Numbered from the stretch's first letter, positions 1 through 9,145 are shown. The stretch: DNA of 64,000 bases from Hymenobacter jejuensis (GCF_006337165.1 NZ_CP040896.1:1674001-1738000), one strand, 5' to 3'. Numbers and translations: made by a program. The notes: a model not told the origin generated them from the letters alone.

Positions 1-2239
1 TGTGCTTCATCAGAAGCAGAATTTCGCGGAAAAAGGCCCCGATGCGCGATACGCCCTGCGGGTCGAGTTCGGCTGTCCACTTCAAATTCGTTACGAATCG
101 GTTTTGGGGCGGCTGGTTGGTTTCGGTGTTGATGCTAAAACCTATGTTGATGTTACTGAGCACTTTACTTGGCTCGTTGGCATAGGCATTGGTTTCGCAA
201 ACAGCCGTCCGGATCGGGAATTCATACACCGAACCCTGTTCGCCGATAATGCTGGGCACAAATTCCCGGTTTTGGATCAGCGGCACGTCAATGAGCTGGC
301 CGGGGCCGCGCATGTAGCGCTGAAACGCCGAGTAGCCGGTGTCGGGCAGCGGGGCATTGAGCAGCTCCACTTGTACGTCGCTCTCCCCGATCGTAAACGG
401 CCGTGGATGTGCCGCGGGCCCATCGGCATAAGCAACGTGGGTGTTGCTGGTGCCAAAATCGACGGCAAACGTGAAGCGGCGCGTGCCGCGATCCAGTTCG
501 CGCCAGCGAGGCACGATAAGGCCCCGGGCCGGCTCAGCACCGTGGAAAGCCGGCGGACACGTCAGTTCCGCGATGTCGAAATGGGTGCCGGTGATTTCGT
601 AATAGGTGCTGCCGGCTGTGGCAACGCTTTTTTGGGTGCGCTCGAAGCGGGTAGCGCGTTTGGAAGCGCCTTGCTCCGTAATCTGGTCGCCGCCGGCGAA
701 GAACTTCAGATCGTAGCGCCGCTGGAGCATGGTTGGCGAGTTGTCGGCATCCACGAGCATGACTTTGTAGAAGTCGTTGTACTCGGGTTGCTGGCGCATT
801 TTGTAGAACGGGAACACGCCCAGGCCAATGTTGGCCCGCACGATGCGGCCTTTCTCCGGAATCTCGCGGCCCTGCGCGTCCTTCGGGTTTTGTGGATTCT
901 GGTAGTAGCTGCGCTCAAACGTGATGAAACGCCCGCCCTGCACCGGAATCCGAAGGGCCACGCGCACGTGGTTCAGGTCGATGGTAAACGTCAGCAGCTC
1001 CGCCAGATCGTGCTCCGTGAAATATTCGAAGAACGCCTGCCGCAGCGGCAACAAGTATGGGAAGCGCGCCCGGCCTTGCGTATCAGCACCGTACTGAAAC
1101 GTGACTTTGCCTGTATGAAAGCGCTGGGTGTTAAGCTCATACGGCAACTCTACCAACGCATCTTCCAGGAAGTCGCCGACGGTGAGGTACGGATATTTGA
1201 AGCCTTTGCCGGGCAGCACGCGGTTTTCCAGCGTCAGCTCGTCGGCGTACGGTACGGGCGTGCGGTCATCCCAAGGTTGACCGTTCAGGTAATTGGCACC
1301 GGCCATCGTGAGGTTGGGGCGCAACACCAGCGGACGCAGCTTGCCATTGCTCAGGTCGCGGGTAGCGGCAATAAATAAGTCGGAGCTCATTACAGCCGAC
1401 TGGTCGGCACGGCCGGGCAGCGGCACGTTTTTGATGCTGGCCAGGTTGCCCTGCAAATCGGGTAGTGCGGGGTACTTCGTGGCAAACTGGGCCGCGGTGT
1501 GTTCGCCCTGCATCTGCATCTGATTGATGCGCGAACGGTCGAGGCCGGCAAATACGCTTCCGGCAAACTCTCGGCGCTGCAACTGCGGATACGCCAGAAA
1601 CAGCTCGTACACAAACTCGCGGAACGCAAGCCCCCGGTCTTCCAGCAGAACCACTTGATTATCAAAGTAATGTCCGCGCGACTGAGGCCGCTCCAAATCC
1701 AGTGGAAATACCGTTGGGGCCGTAAAAAATAGCGTCAGCGGCGAGGTGCCTCCCAAGAGCCGCGGTCCGCCGGGCAGATTCGGCGACTCGTAGAACACCA
1801 AGTACATGTCGGTGAAGTCGCGGAAGCGGTCGTCCTGCAAAAACAGCTGCAAGGTTTCGCCCAGCAGGCGCGTGCCTTCGTCGGCGCGCATGCGTTGCAC
1901 CTCAGCCTGCGCATTCCAGCGGCGCAACGTGATTTTGCGCCCGGCTTGCGTGTAGAGATGGTAGTTGTAGAGCAGCTCAAACAAGTCCCAGAAGTGCGTT
2001 ACCAGCTCGTGATACACGCTGCCGGGGTTGCGCTGCCCTTCGCGGGCCAGGAAATCAAACGCCGTTTCGAACAGGTGCATCCGCGCAAAGGGCGTCGGGA
2101 TGGACACAGCCACGTTCTTGGCGCGACCACCCGTGGGGTCGGTTACCGTGTTGATTTCGGTACTGGTAATCGGGGCGGTTTTCTGCCAGCCTTCAATCTG
2201 CTGGGTACCGTTGTTATGTAAGCGAAGGACTTTGGGCAT
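1..2239 (-). CDS. Large actin/Hsp70-like ATPase-fold protein, C-terminus outside window
   Basis: Open minus-strand frame from ATG at 2239 to the window edge, giving 746 codons without a stop; the C-terminus is missing. It starts MPKVLRLHNNGTQ. Residues 1 to about 585 match no family I recognise. The segment FAVDFGTSNTHVAYADG follows, with DFGTSNT at residues 594-600; this is the phosphate-1 loop of the actin/Hsp70/sugar-kinase fold. The second phosphate loop and the adenosine motif would lie beyond base 1. It is the last visible gene of a minus-strand unit, 186 bp after a tubulin-like gene, with a REP-like element in the gap. An ATP-dependent cytoskeletal or chaperone-like role is inferred from the fold only. 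The long N-terminal part before the ATPase core is unusual. The 458-codon plus-strand frame over the same bases is its shadow. Confidence 0.8.
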   Translation of the reverse strand, partial: MPKVLRLHNNGTQQIEGWQKTAPITSTEINTVTDPTGGRAKNVAVSIPTPFARMHLFETAFDFLAREGQRNPGSVYHELVTHFWDLFELLYNYHLYTQAGRKITLRRWNAQAEVQRMRADEGTRLLGETLQLFLQDDRFRDFTDMYLVFYESPNLPGGPRLLGGTSPLTLFFTAPTVFPLDLERPQSRGHYFDNQVVLLEDRGLAFREFVYELFLAYPQLQRREFAGSVFAGLDRSRINQMQMQGEHTAAQFATKYPALPDLQGNLASIKNVPLPGRADQSAVMSSDLFIAATRDLSNGKLRPLVLRPNLTMAGANYLNGQPWDDRTPVPYADELTLENRVLPGKGFKYPYLTVGDFLEDALVELPYELNTQRFHTGKVTFQYGADTQGRARFPYLLPLRQAFFEYFTEHDLAELLTFTIDLNHVRVALRIPVQGGRFITFERSYYQNPQNPKDAQGREIPEKGRIVRANIGLGVFPFYKMRQQPEYNDFYKVMLVDADNSPTMLQRRYDLKFFAGGDQITEQGASKRATRFERTQKSVATAGSTYYEITGTHFDIAELTCPPAFHGAEPARGLIVPRWRELDRGTRRFTFAVDFGTSNTHVAYADGPAAHPRPFTIGESDVQVELLNAPLPDTGYSAFQRYMRGPGQLIDVPLIQNREFVPSIIGEQGSVYEFPIRTAVCETNAYANEPSKVLSNINIGFSINTETNQPPQNRFVTNLKWTAELDPQGVSRIGAFFREILLLMKH

Positions 2240-2267
2240 CCTGATTGTCAGTTGAGTAGTAATCTAA

Positions 2268-2414
2268 TTCCCTCCTTTTTTAAGGAGGGGTGCCCGAAGG
2301 GCGGGGTGGTAACGGCGTTGTTTACAGGGACAACTAAACAACCTCAGCACGCGGGCCAACCACCCCAGCCGCCGCTTCGCGACGGCGTCCCCTCCTCAGC
2401 TGAGGAGGGGAGTT
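2268..2414 (-). repeat. REP-like palindromic element, copy A
   Basis: About 147 bp between the actin-like and tubulin-like genes. Each end is built the same way, pointing inward: a CCCTCCT/AGGAGGGG hairpin, a GC-rich hairpin, then GGGGTGGT. Bases 2336-2414, read on the minus strand, match 3897-3975 at 78 of 79 positions by eye. Orientation is opposite to copies B and C. The structure suggests a REP/BIME or miniature inverted-repeat element; no transposase is nearby. Confidence 0.85.
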
Positions 2415-2425
2415 GGTCGTTCTTT

Positions 2426-3874
2426 TTACACCACTTTCACCTTCTCCTCAAATGCCTTATCCGTCACGTCGTAGAACAGCGCCAGCATTTTGCGGAAGCT
2501 GTCGGGCTCGGCGATGGTTTTTTCGGCTTTGTTCAGCGAATCCAGTAAGTAATTGTGGCTCAGGCCTTTATTAAAGAAGTCGTTCCACTTCTTTTCGACG
2601 GGCTTACCGGCAATCATCACGTTGAAGTCGTCGGTGGTCAGGTCGAAGGGACGGAAGGCGCGGCGGTTTTGCGAAAGCTCTTTCAGCCATTCGTCCACCC
2701 CAAATTCGGGGCTGTGCAGGAAATTACTTAACTCCCTGAAAATGGGCTCGTTGCGCATAGCATAGTCCAGATTCAGGTTGTCGTGGTAAGGAGCTTTGTC
2801 GGTGGCTAGGTGTTGCTTGTGGTAGCGCGTAAAGTACAGCAACTGCGTGAGGTGCTTGGCCACAATCTCGCGCGACTCGTCGGGCAGGTGACTAAACTGG
2901 ATCTCCTGCGCATCGGTGCCGAGGCCGTACTCGTGAAACTGGGTGCCGCTACCCCGCAACTCCGCATCCGGATATTGCATGAAATCGACGATGCTCAGGG
3001 CCGCCAGCAGCTCAATCACGTGGGCTTTGTTGCGCTGGGCCGTGCCGCCGGGCTGGTTTTCGTAGGGCGTATCGGGCGTATCGGCCAGATAGTACAACGC
3101 ATTCAGCCCCTGCAAGTTATGTTCGTAGTAGCTGAGGGCCGCCTTGGTTTTGGTCAGGAAGCTGTTGGAGTCGATAACCGAATTATCCTCCGATTGCAGC
3201 GCGAAATACGGCATTACCGTCACGGCGCCCGTGATGGCGTCGCGCAGGTAACGGGCGTTGCTGAGGCGGGTGTTCTGGTCCTTCAGGTTTTTGAGCAGCA
3301 GCGGAAAACCGGCCGCACCCGTTCCACCGAAAATACTGGATATGAAGAAGATACGGTCGCCTTCCTGGAAGTTGTCGGCAAAAAAGCGAATCTCCGGCGA
3401 CTCCACTACTTTGTTGAGCACCACCGAGCCCACATTCGGCGAGCCACGAAAACCGATGGTCAGCGGGCTTTCCAGGTTGTCCTGCGTGAAGAGCAATTCC
3501 ACCAGCCCTTTTGAGTCAACGGACAGCTGATCGTAGTGCAGATATTGGCGAAAGCTCTGGTTGATGCCGCCGAAGTCGAACACAAAGGTGTCTTTCACAC
3601 CGCCGTTGGTATCGGCTGAAATGCTGCTCAACGTACTCACGTCGGTCTCGAAAAAGCCTTCTTCGCGCGGACCTAAGTGGCTGTAAATCTGCTGGTAGCT
3701 CTTGAGCATGTTCACCGTCCGGTTCATGTCGCCGTTGTGGGCATCCGGATCGATGATGATGGGCACCACGCGATCGCAGTTGCGCAGCTTAATGCCCGAG
3801 GCCAGCAGCATGGTGAGCGAACGAATCACGCGCGAGCCCGTGCCGCCAATGCCGAAAAGAAAGAGTTTAGCCAT
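2426..3874 (-). CDS. Tubulin/FtsZ-like GTPase family protein
   Basis: 482 residues. The N-terminus LFLFGIGGTGSRVIRSL has a glycine-rich phosphate-binding loop at residues 8-15. IFFISSIFGGTGAAGFPLL, with FGGTGAAG at 182-189, corresponds to the GGGTGTG tubulin signature (T4) of the FtsZ/tubulin superfamily. The acidic segment IIIDPDAHNGDMNRT (about 40-53) sits where other nucleotide contacts are expected. The C-terminal third has no recognisable motif. The protein is far from housekeeping FtsZ, so a divergent FtsZ-like family member is likely. GTP binding is inferred from motifs; polymerisation is not shown. It is the third gene of the unit, and REP-like copies in opposite orientations flank it at 12 bp (2414/2426) and 22 bp (3874/3897). 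Confidence 0.8.
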   Translation of the reverse strand: MAKLFLFGIGGTGSRVIRSLTMLLASGIKLRNCDRVVPIIIDPDAHNGDMNRTVNMLKSYQQIYSHLGPREEGFFETDVSTLSSISADTNGGVKDTFVFDFGGINQSFRQYLHYDQLSVDSKGLVELLFTQDNLESPLTIGFRGSPNVGSVVLNKVVESPEIRFFADNFQEGDRIFFISSIFGGTGAAGFPLLLKNLKDQNTRLSNARYLRDAITGAVTVMPYFALQSEDNSVIDSNSFLTKTKAALSYYEHNLQGLNALYYLADTPDTPYENQPGGTAQRNKAHVIELLAALSIVDFMQYPDAELRGSGTQFHEYGLGTDAQEIQFSHLPDESREIVAKHLTQLLYFTRYHKQHLATDKAPYHDNLNLDYAMRNEPIFRELSNFLHSPEFGVDEWLKELSQNRRAFRPFDLTTDDFNVMIAGKPVEKKWNDFFNKGLSHNYLLDSLNKAEKTIAEPDSFRKMLALFYDVTDKAFEEKVKVV

Positions 3875-3896
3875 TGCGAGTTACTGATTTGAACGA

Positions 3897-4061
3897 AACT
3901 CCCCTCCTCAGCTGAGGAGGGGACGCCGTCGCGAAGCGGCGGCTGGGGTGGTTGGCCCGCGTGCGGAGGTTGTTTGATAAGAGCGACTTAGAGAACATCC
4001 GCTTCAAACAACGCTCGGACCACCTACCCCTAACCCTTACTCAGCTGAGCAGGGGAATTAG
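3897..4061 (+). repeat. REP-like palindromic element, copy B
   Basis: Lies between the small membrane protein gene and the tubulin-like gene. The left part (3897-3975) carries the CCCTCCTcagctgAGGAGGGG hairpin, a second hairpin around CGCCGTCGCGAAGCGGCG, and GGGGTGGTT. The right end (about 4026-4060) is a degraded inverted version with another cagctga core. Copy A is almost identical but inverted. Confidence 0.85.
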
Positions 4062-4078
4062 CGCTGGTTTGATTCCGC

Positions 4079-4471
4079 TTAAAAAGGAGTCGTGCTGGCG
4101 TTGGTCGAGCCTTTGCGCAGAATGATCGAGAACAGAAAAAACCACAACAGCCCGTAAAAAGCATTGAGTGTGGCCATCCAGTAAATGTAGGAATGCTCGG
4201 CGGCCTGCTGGGCGTGCGCCTGCCAAATCGCCACCACGAACGCCAGCAACGCATTGATTACCAAAAAGATAACCCAATGGCGCACTTTGTTAAAGGTGGC
4301 CACGCCCATGGCCCGGTTGATGAGGTAGTAGAAAATCAACACCAGCCCCAGCGAAATCCCGAGCGTGAGCAGGCCCACATTCGGGAAGATGACATCCCGA
4401 TACAGGGGCGTTTCGGACGGCGGCTGCGGGGTGCCGATGAGTTCGTAGAGAAAGCGGAAGAAGCTTTTCAT
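4079..4471 (-). CDS. Small three-helix membrane protein of the actin/tubulin-like unit
   Basis: 130 residues, no known family. Hydrophobic segments at about 31-53, 66-86 and 100-121 predict three membrane helices, with a soluble N-terminal stretch of about 30 residues (MKSFFRFLYELIGTPQPP). It lies 105 bp after the vWA-like lipoprotein gene and 204 bp before the tubulin-like gene, all on the minus strand. Context suggests it could link the cytoplasmic actin- and tubulin-like proteins to the envelope (inference). The plus-strand frame over this region is a shadow. Confidence 0.7.
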   Translation of the reverse strand: MKSFFRFLYELIGTPQPPSETPLYRDVIFPNVGLLTLGISLGLVLIFYYLINRAMGVATFNKVRHWVIFLVINALLAFVVAIWQAHAQQAAEHSYIYWMATLNAFYGLLWFFLFSIILRKGSTNASTTPF

Positions 4472-4576
4472 AAGACGGATGTAGCGCGAAGCACCAGCTT
4501 CACGCAGCGTGGAACGATGGTCGTTAGCGTACCGGCTAACGGAGCGGACAATACGCGAAGCAAATGCTGCGCGCCA

Positions 4577-5953
4577 CTATTTGGCAAGTTGCAGGGTCAA
4601 CGGAAGTGTAAAAACGGGTTTTTCTTCTTCGTTGGTATACAAGCCGGCTACGCCATCGAGTAAGCTACTTAGGGCGAAGGTTTTAGCACCGACTTGGTTG
4701 ATGTTGCTGTCGTTTTTGGTTGTCCATTGGCCCACCCAAGCGGGGCGTTGGTCGCGCAGAACCAGCTGCACTGGCCGAGCACCGCGGCCAACACGGGTGA
4801 CGCGCACCTTCACAAAATGCGTGTACTGCGACTGCGGGCCGCTGCTGTTGCGTGTGTCGTCGGTGGCGGCAAACACATCCAGCACTTTGGCGTCGGTATC
4901 CTGAGCTTGCAGCTGAAGATTCGGCTTCAGGTATTTTACGTCGCGGTACAGTGCGGGCAGGGCTTTCATGTTCAGCCCCACGACAAACTCAACAGGCTGA
5001 CTAACAGATACTTCCTGCATGGCCACAGTATGATAGCTTGCGCCAGCCGTGCGTTTGCTGGCCCCTTGGTCGCCGTAATACCAAGCACCTTTGTTCTGAA
5101 ACTTATCGAGCAGTGAATATGCTGGCTGTGAATACGTTACGCCAAAGTGTGCTTGCTGAGCTGGCTGGCGTTCGAGCAGGGCGATATCGAAGCGCTGCAC
5201 AGCGTCGGCCGGCCCGATGACCCAGAAATAATACGGAATATCGGTATCGCAGCAGCTGTTGATTTTGCGGGCCGCCGTTTTCATGGCCGGATAGAAAGCG
5301 CCGTGAAAATCAGAGGTATAGCCGTATACCGACACCGCCAAGTCGGAGCGGCCCGCACGGTTGAGCGCGTCGGTAATGTCGGTTTTGATGTAGGGCACGG
5401 CCCCGGCGTTGCGCGGCGCGTAAATGAAGTCCGAAATCAGGATGCTGACCGCATTAGGCTGGTAATAATGGCTGACCAACGTATCCAAAATCGTGGGGAT
5501 GCTGGTGCTGCTGGCCGCCTCCCGAATGCCTTCGCGCACCGTCGTTTCCAACTGCTGGTACGAATCGCGGTAGGGCTTCTCCTTGATGCGGTAAAACGTC
5601 TTGCGCTGGGCCGCGGGGCTCCGATTCAGGTCCGACAAAAACTGCGCTACGTGCTGCTGAAAGCGGGTATTTTGGGCGTCGGCGCCGGGTTTGGGCATGA
5701 AGCCTTCCATCGAGCCCGATACTTCCAGAAACACATTAACTGCTGCCAACGGGCCGGCAACTGCCGCTGCCGGCGGCGGTGCCACAGCCGTGCCATCGGC
5801 CGGCTCGACGGCGGGTTTTTCGGTAGTTTCGGCGGGCGTTGAACTGGCCGTACCCGAATCGGACTTCATGTCTTCGCGGGAATAGCAGCCGGGCAGCGTC
5901 AGCAACGCGGCCGCCAGCAGGGGAAACAGACGGGGCAAAACAGGTATTCGCAT
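4577..5953 (-). CDS. vWA-like lipoprotein, first gene of the actin/tubulin-like unit
   Basis: 458 residues from ATG at 5953. This start gives a clean lipoprotein signal, MRIPVLPRLFPLLAAALLTL then PGC with lipobox Cys23, followed by a Ser/Thr/Pro/Ala-rich linker to about residue 70. VNVFLEVSGSMEG (about 72-84) resembles the first strand and metal site (DxSxS) of a von Willebrand A domain, but Glu replaces the first Asp. A later SILISDF segment fits another central strand of that fold. The C-terminal 150 residues appear beta-rich and are unknown. A vWA-like lipoprotein in the periplasm or at a membrane surface, with a membrane protein and two cytoskeletal-fold proteins downstream, suggests an envelope-spanning assembly (inference). 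An upstream in-frame ATG at 6142 would bury the signal peptide and is unlikely. Confidence 0.75.
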   Translation of the reverse strand: MRIPVLPRLFPLLAAALLTLPGCYSREDMKSDSGTASSTPAETTEKPAVEPADGTAVAPPPAAAVAGPLAAVNVFLEVSGSMEGFMPKPGADAQNTRFQQHVAQFLSDLNRSPAAQRKTFYRIKEKPYRDSYQQLETTVREGIREAASSTSIPTILDTLVSHYYQPNAVSILISDFIYAPRNAGAVPYIKTDITDALNRAGRSDLAVSVYGYTSDFHGAFYPAMKTAARKINSCCDTDIPYYFWVIGPADAVQRFDIALLERQPAQQAHFGVTYSQPAYSLLDKFQNKGAWYYGDQGASKRTAGASYHTVAMQEVSVSQPVEFVVGLNMKALPALYRDVKYLKPNLQLQAQDTDAKVLDVFAATDDTRNSSGPQSQYTHFVKVRVTRVGRGARPVQLVLRDQRPAWVGQWTTKNDSNINQVGAKTFALSSLLDGVAGLYTNEEEKPVFTLPLTLQLAK

Positions 5954-6141
5954 CGAAACAAAGTACAGACTACCGGCCGAAGCCGCAACCATGCGTACTG
6001 CCATCGGCTCCGTCAGGTTGTGGGTGGAACGCTGATGCGAGTATAAAATTTTATTCCGAAAGCTGGCTTGGAATATCATTCGCTGCTTTCGCGAATTTAT
6101 CGTCTTGATACAGAGCCTGTTTCGAATTGCGTACGGCAGCA

Positions 6142-6161
6142 AGAAATATTAAAATATTTCT
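6142..6161. promoter_or_regulatory. Perfect AT-rich inverted repeat
   Basis: AGAAATATT and AATATTTCT are separated by two bases. The site lies between the end of the sugar isomerase-like gene and the start of the vWA-like lipoprotein gene, about 190 bp upstream of the latter. It could be an operator or a weak hairpin; nothing else supports either role. Confidence 0.35.
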
Positions 6162-6211
6162 GGTCACCGAGAACGTTTTTTATAACAATTTCAATATCAG
6201 CCACTTGCTTT

Positions 6212-7150
6212 TCAGACCATCGCGCCGGCTTTTTCCAGCAAGCGCTTGGTGGCCCGAATGCCGTCTTCTTCGCTCAGGCCTTCACCTTCGTACTCCACGC
6301 CGATGTGGCCCGTATAGCCGGCTTTTTTCACGATCCGAAGCATTTTGACGTAGTCGATGATTGTTTCATTGCCTTGGCTATCAAAGGCATACGATTTGGC
6401 ACTGACGCCTTTGGCGTACGGCATCATTTCCTGCACGCCCTTGTAGCGGTCATACGCTTTGGAGCAGCCTTGCGGCGTGCCGTAGTCGGCGCTGAGGCAG
6501 AAGTTGCCGAAATCGGGCAGCACGCCGCAATACGGGTTGTTGACCTGCTTGATCACAGAGCTAAGCCATTGGCCATTTGAAGAGTAGCCGCCGTGATTTT
6601 CGACAATGACGCCGATTTTATTTTTGGCTCCGTACTCGGTTAGGCGACCCAGGCCGTCGATGGCGGCTTGGGCTACGTCCTGCTCGGTACCTTCGCCATG
6701 AGCATTCACGCGGATGGAATGGCACCCTAGAAACTTGGCCGCATCCACCCATTTGTGGTGGTTCTCAACGGCTTGACTGCGCTTGGCTTTGTCGAGATCG
6801 GCTAGGTAGCCTTCGCCGTCGATCATGATGAGCACGTTGCGCACGCCTACGTCGGCGGCGCGCTGCTTGAGTTCGGTGAGGTAGCGCTGGTCGGTGGCCT
6901 TGTCTTTAAAGAACTGATTGACATACTCCACCGCGCTGATCTGGAAGTCGTTTTTCGCCTTGGCCGGAAAGTCGAGATTAGTCATTTTGCCTCCAAACAA
7001 AGCGCGGTGCAACGACCATTCGGCCAGCGAAAAGTCGAAAAACAGCTTGCCCGTAGGCTCGGCCAGCAATTCGCCGGGCAACGCGGCCAAACCCAGCCCA
7101 GCCGCCGCTAGACCCATACTTTTCAGAAACTCTCGACGCGGTTGCAGCAT
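6212..7150 (-). CDS. Tat-exported sugar phosphate isomerase/epimerase-like protein
   Basis: 312 residues from ATG at 7150; a GTG nine bases upstream is less likely. The N-terminus [18 protein letters not shown] holds a twin-arginine motif and a hydrophobic stretch, so export by Tat is predicted. The rest fits the xylose isomerase-like TIM barrel: [21 protein letters not shown] and [11 protein letters not shown] are typical strand ends carrying metal-binding Glu, Asp and His residues. Substrate unknown; members of this group in Bacteroidota are often annotated as sugar phosphate isomerases. It stands alone, downstream of a minus-strand nucleotidyltransferase with a 65 bp gap. Confidence 0.85.
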   Translation of the reverse strand: MLQPRREFLKSMGLAAAGLGLAALPGELLAEPTGKLFFDFSLAEWSLHRALFGGKMTNLDFPAKAKNDFQISAVEYVNQFFKDKATDQRYLTELKQRAADVGVRNVLIMIDGEGYLADLDKAKRSQAVENHHKWVDAAKFLGCHSIRVNAHGEGTEQDVAQAAIDGLGRLTEYGAKNKIGVIVENHGGYSSNGQWLSSVIKQVNNPYCGVLPDFGNFCLSADYGTPQGCSKAYDRYKGVQEMMPYAKGVSAKSYAFDSQGNETIIDYVKMLRIVKKAGYTGHIGVEYEGEGLSEEDGIRATKRLLEKAGAMV

Positions 7151-7215
7151 ATCTGGCACTGGTTAAAAGGTAAGGTTTCAAGCAGAATTGGGCAGCCGGA
7201 AGCAGCGAGCGCGGC

Positions 7216-8217
7216 TTAGCTGTAGTCGATTTCGGTATTGTCGCCGATGTTGAGGCTGTGGTTCATGCCGCGAAAGGAAGCGTCGGAGCCCACAATGCAG
7301 TCGTGCAGCACCGCCTGGAGTAGTTCGCTGTAAGACCCTATGATAGAATCACTTATGATAGTGTTCTTCACAATGGTGCGATCGCCGATGGCTACGTTGG
7401 GGCCAATGATGGAGTTGGAAATCCGGCAATCGCGGCCGATGCTCACGGGAGGCACAATGATGGTGTCCGGAAACTCGGGGTACTCGCGGCGCTCCAAAAA
7501 CTCGGGACGACCGAGCAGCCTGGCGTTGGCTTCGAGCAGCGTTTCCTTGCGGCCGCAGTCAAACCAATTGTCGACGGGTGAGGTGACCATCTCTTCGCCT
7601 TCTCTGATCATAAGCATTAGAGCATCAGTTAGTTGAAATTCGTCGTGCGTACGAATATCTTCGGCGATTATACGTTCCAGCGCGATGGCTAACCGGTCGG
7701 GATGGGCGATTTTATACAACCCCACCATGGCGAAGTTCGACTTCGGAATTTTGGGTTTCTCGACCACTTTCGTCACGTGGCCGCCCGCCGTGGTTTCGAC
7801 CAACCCAAAAATCGACGGTGTTTTTACCTCCTTCACGGCCAGAATGGTGCCGGGCGTTTGCAGCATCTTGGGCAGATCGATGTCCACGATGGTGTCGCCG
7901 AGCAGGATCAGGATGCCGTCTTGGTCGTAGCGAAACTTCTCGCGGGCCAGCCACAGCGCGTGGCCAATGCCCTCGCGGGGCTCCTGCACCACAAAAGTGG
8001 CTTTCAGCTCGGGGTATTGGCGCCGGACGTAGCTCTCAATTTTCTCGCCCAGATAGCCGATGATAAACACAAATTCCTTGACGCCGGCTCCAACGAGCCG
8101 GTCGATGATGTGACCCAAAATGGTATTGCCCGCCACGGGCACCAGCGATTTGGGCTGGGTGTGCGTGTGGGGGCGCAAGCGGGAGCCTATACCGGCAACG
8201 GGGATGACGGCTTTCAT
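7216..8217 (-). CDS. Sugar-1-phosphate nucleotidyltransferase with left-handed helix tail
   Basis: 333 residues from ATG at 8217. The start MKAVIPVAGIGSRLRPHTHT is the nucleotide-binding G-x-G-x-R-L-x-P signature, followed by PKSLVPVAGN. ILLGDTIVD provides the metal-binding Asp, and VVEKPKIP is a further family motif. The C-terminal 90 residues (IGRDCRISNSIIGPNVAIGD and following) show the hexapeptide repeats of a left-handed beta helix. It likely makes an NDP-sugar (dTDP-glucose or GDP-mannose type) for surface polysaccharides; the exact sugar cannot be told. Longer starts lack homology to the family. The gene diverges from lemA across 258 bp. Confidence 0.88.
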   Translation of the reverse strand: MKAVIPVAGIGSRLRPHTHTQPKSLVPVAGNTILGHIIDRLVGAGVKEFVFIIGYLGEKIESYVRRQYPELKATFVVQEPREGIGHALWLAREKFRYDQDGILILLGDTIVDIDLPKMLQTPGTILAVKEVKTPSIFGLVETTAGGHVTKVVEKPKIPKSNFAMVGLYKIAHPDRLAIALERIIAEDIRTHDEFQLTDALMLMIREGEEMVTSPVDNWFDCGRKETLLEANARLLGRPEFLERREYPEFPDTIIVPPVSIGRDCRISNSIIGPNVAIGDRTIVKNTIISDSIIGSYSELLQAVLHDCIVGSDASFRGMNHSLNIGDNTEIDYS

Positions 8218-8300
8218 GAGCAACGGTGGTAGCGTAAGCACGCAAAATAGCGAATCGGCCGGCAAGGCAACTCCGACACAACCGCAGTGGCGCGAATTCG

Positions 8301-8307
8301 TACTTTG
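8301..8307 (+). promoter_or_regulatory. Possible -7 box (TACTTTG) upstream of lemA
   Basis: TACTTTGC lies 169 bp before the lemA start in the divergent region. It resembles the Bacteroidota TAnnTTTG box but is one base shorter. No convincing TTTG -33 box was found at the right distance. Confidence 0.3.
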
Positions 8308-8475
8308 CAGCGATCTTGTTGAGGTATTAGCAGCGAGTTGTCGGTTGCCGGATGCCTGTTGGCACTACCACCTCAAGGGGCCAATTGTTTTCCGCCGCCG
8401 AAAGCCAGCGCGCTGATGCCGGGCTGCAAACCCTTTCTTTTGAAAAAACCCTTCACCTATACTCCTTTCTCCCTT

Positions 8476-9054
8476 ATGAAACGTCTTCTTCTGTACCTCG
8501 CCGGAATGGTGGTGCTCCTCTCCCAGTCGTCGTGCGGCTACAACAGCATGGTTACCAAAGACCAAGCTGTGAAAGCGCAGTGGGCCAACGTACAAAACAG
8601 CTATCAGCGCCGCTCCGACCTCATCCCTAACCTCGTGAACACGGTAAAAGGTGCGGCTAACTTCGAGAAAAGCACCCTTACCGATGTGATCAATGCCCGC
8701 GCCAAGGCGACCAGCGTGCAGGTGTCGCCCGAAAACCTGACGCCCGAAAACATCAAGCGTTTTCAGGAGGCGCAAAGCCAGGTTAGCGCCGGCCTGGGCC
8801 GTTTGCTGGCCGTTTCGGAAAACTACCCCGACCTGAAGGCCAACGCCAATTTCCAGGAGCTCCAGGCCCAGATTGAAGGCACGGAAAACCGCATCAACGT
8901 GGAGCGCCAGAAGTTTAACGCCGTCACCAACGACTACAATACCTACATCCGGTCTTTCCCCAACAACTTGTTTGCGGGTATTTTCAAATTCACGGAGAAG
9001 CCTTATTTCGAGGCCGACGCCACTTCGCAAAAGGCCCCAACCGTACAGTTCTAA
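8476..9054 (+). CDS. lemA: LemA family lipoprotein
   Basis: 192 residues from ATG at 8476. MKRLLLYLAGMVVLLSQSSC is a lipoprotein-type signal. GYNSMVTKDQAVKAQWANVQ and YQRRSDLIPNLVNTVKG are the classic LemA signature, followed by helical segments typical of the family. The function of LemA is unclear; in bacteria the gene commonly sits beside TPM-domain genes, as here. A longer in-frame start at 8338 would hide the signal peptide. Confidence 0.93.
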   Translation: MKRLLLYLAGMVVLLSQSSCGYNSMVTKDQAVKAQWANVQNSYQRRSDLIPNLVNTVKGAANFEKSTLTDVINARAKATSVQVSPENLTPENIKRFQEAQSQVSAGLGRLLAVSENYPDLKANANFQELQAQIEGTENRINVERQKFNAVTNDYNTYIRSFPNNLFAGIFKFTEKPYFEADATSQKAPTVQF

Positions 9055-9066
9055 TTTCGTTTGCTA

Positions 9067-9130
9067 GAAGCTTAAGTTGCTGATAATTTGATGTTTATGA
9101 AATTTAGCAAATATCAGCAGCTTAAGCTTT
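9067..9130. terminator. Long hairpin between lemA and the first TPM gene
   Basis: Arms at 9067-9085 and 9112-9130 pair over 19 bp with one or two mismatches, around an AT-rich 26-base loop. There is no strong T-run, so it may protect or modulate the message rather than stop it. The downstream gene starts at 9146. Confidence 0.5.
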
Positions 9131-9145
9131 CAAGTTCCCATACTT

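Noticed and set aside
2..1378. 458-codon plus-strand open frame
   Set aside because: Shadow of the actin-like gene on the other strand; no family motifs, whereas the minus frame has DFGTSNT and natural codon use.
8365..9030. 221-codon minus-strand frame opposite lemA
   Set aside because: Shadow; lemA on the plus strand has family signatures and signal peptide.
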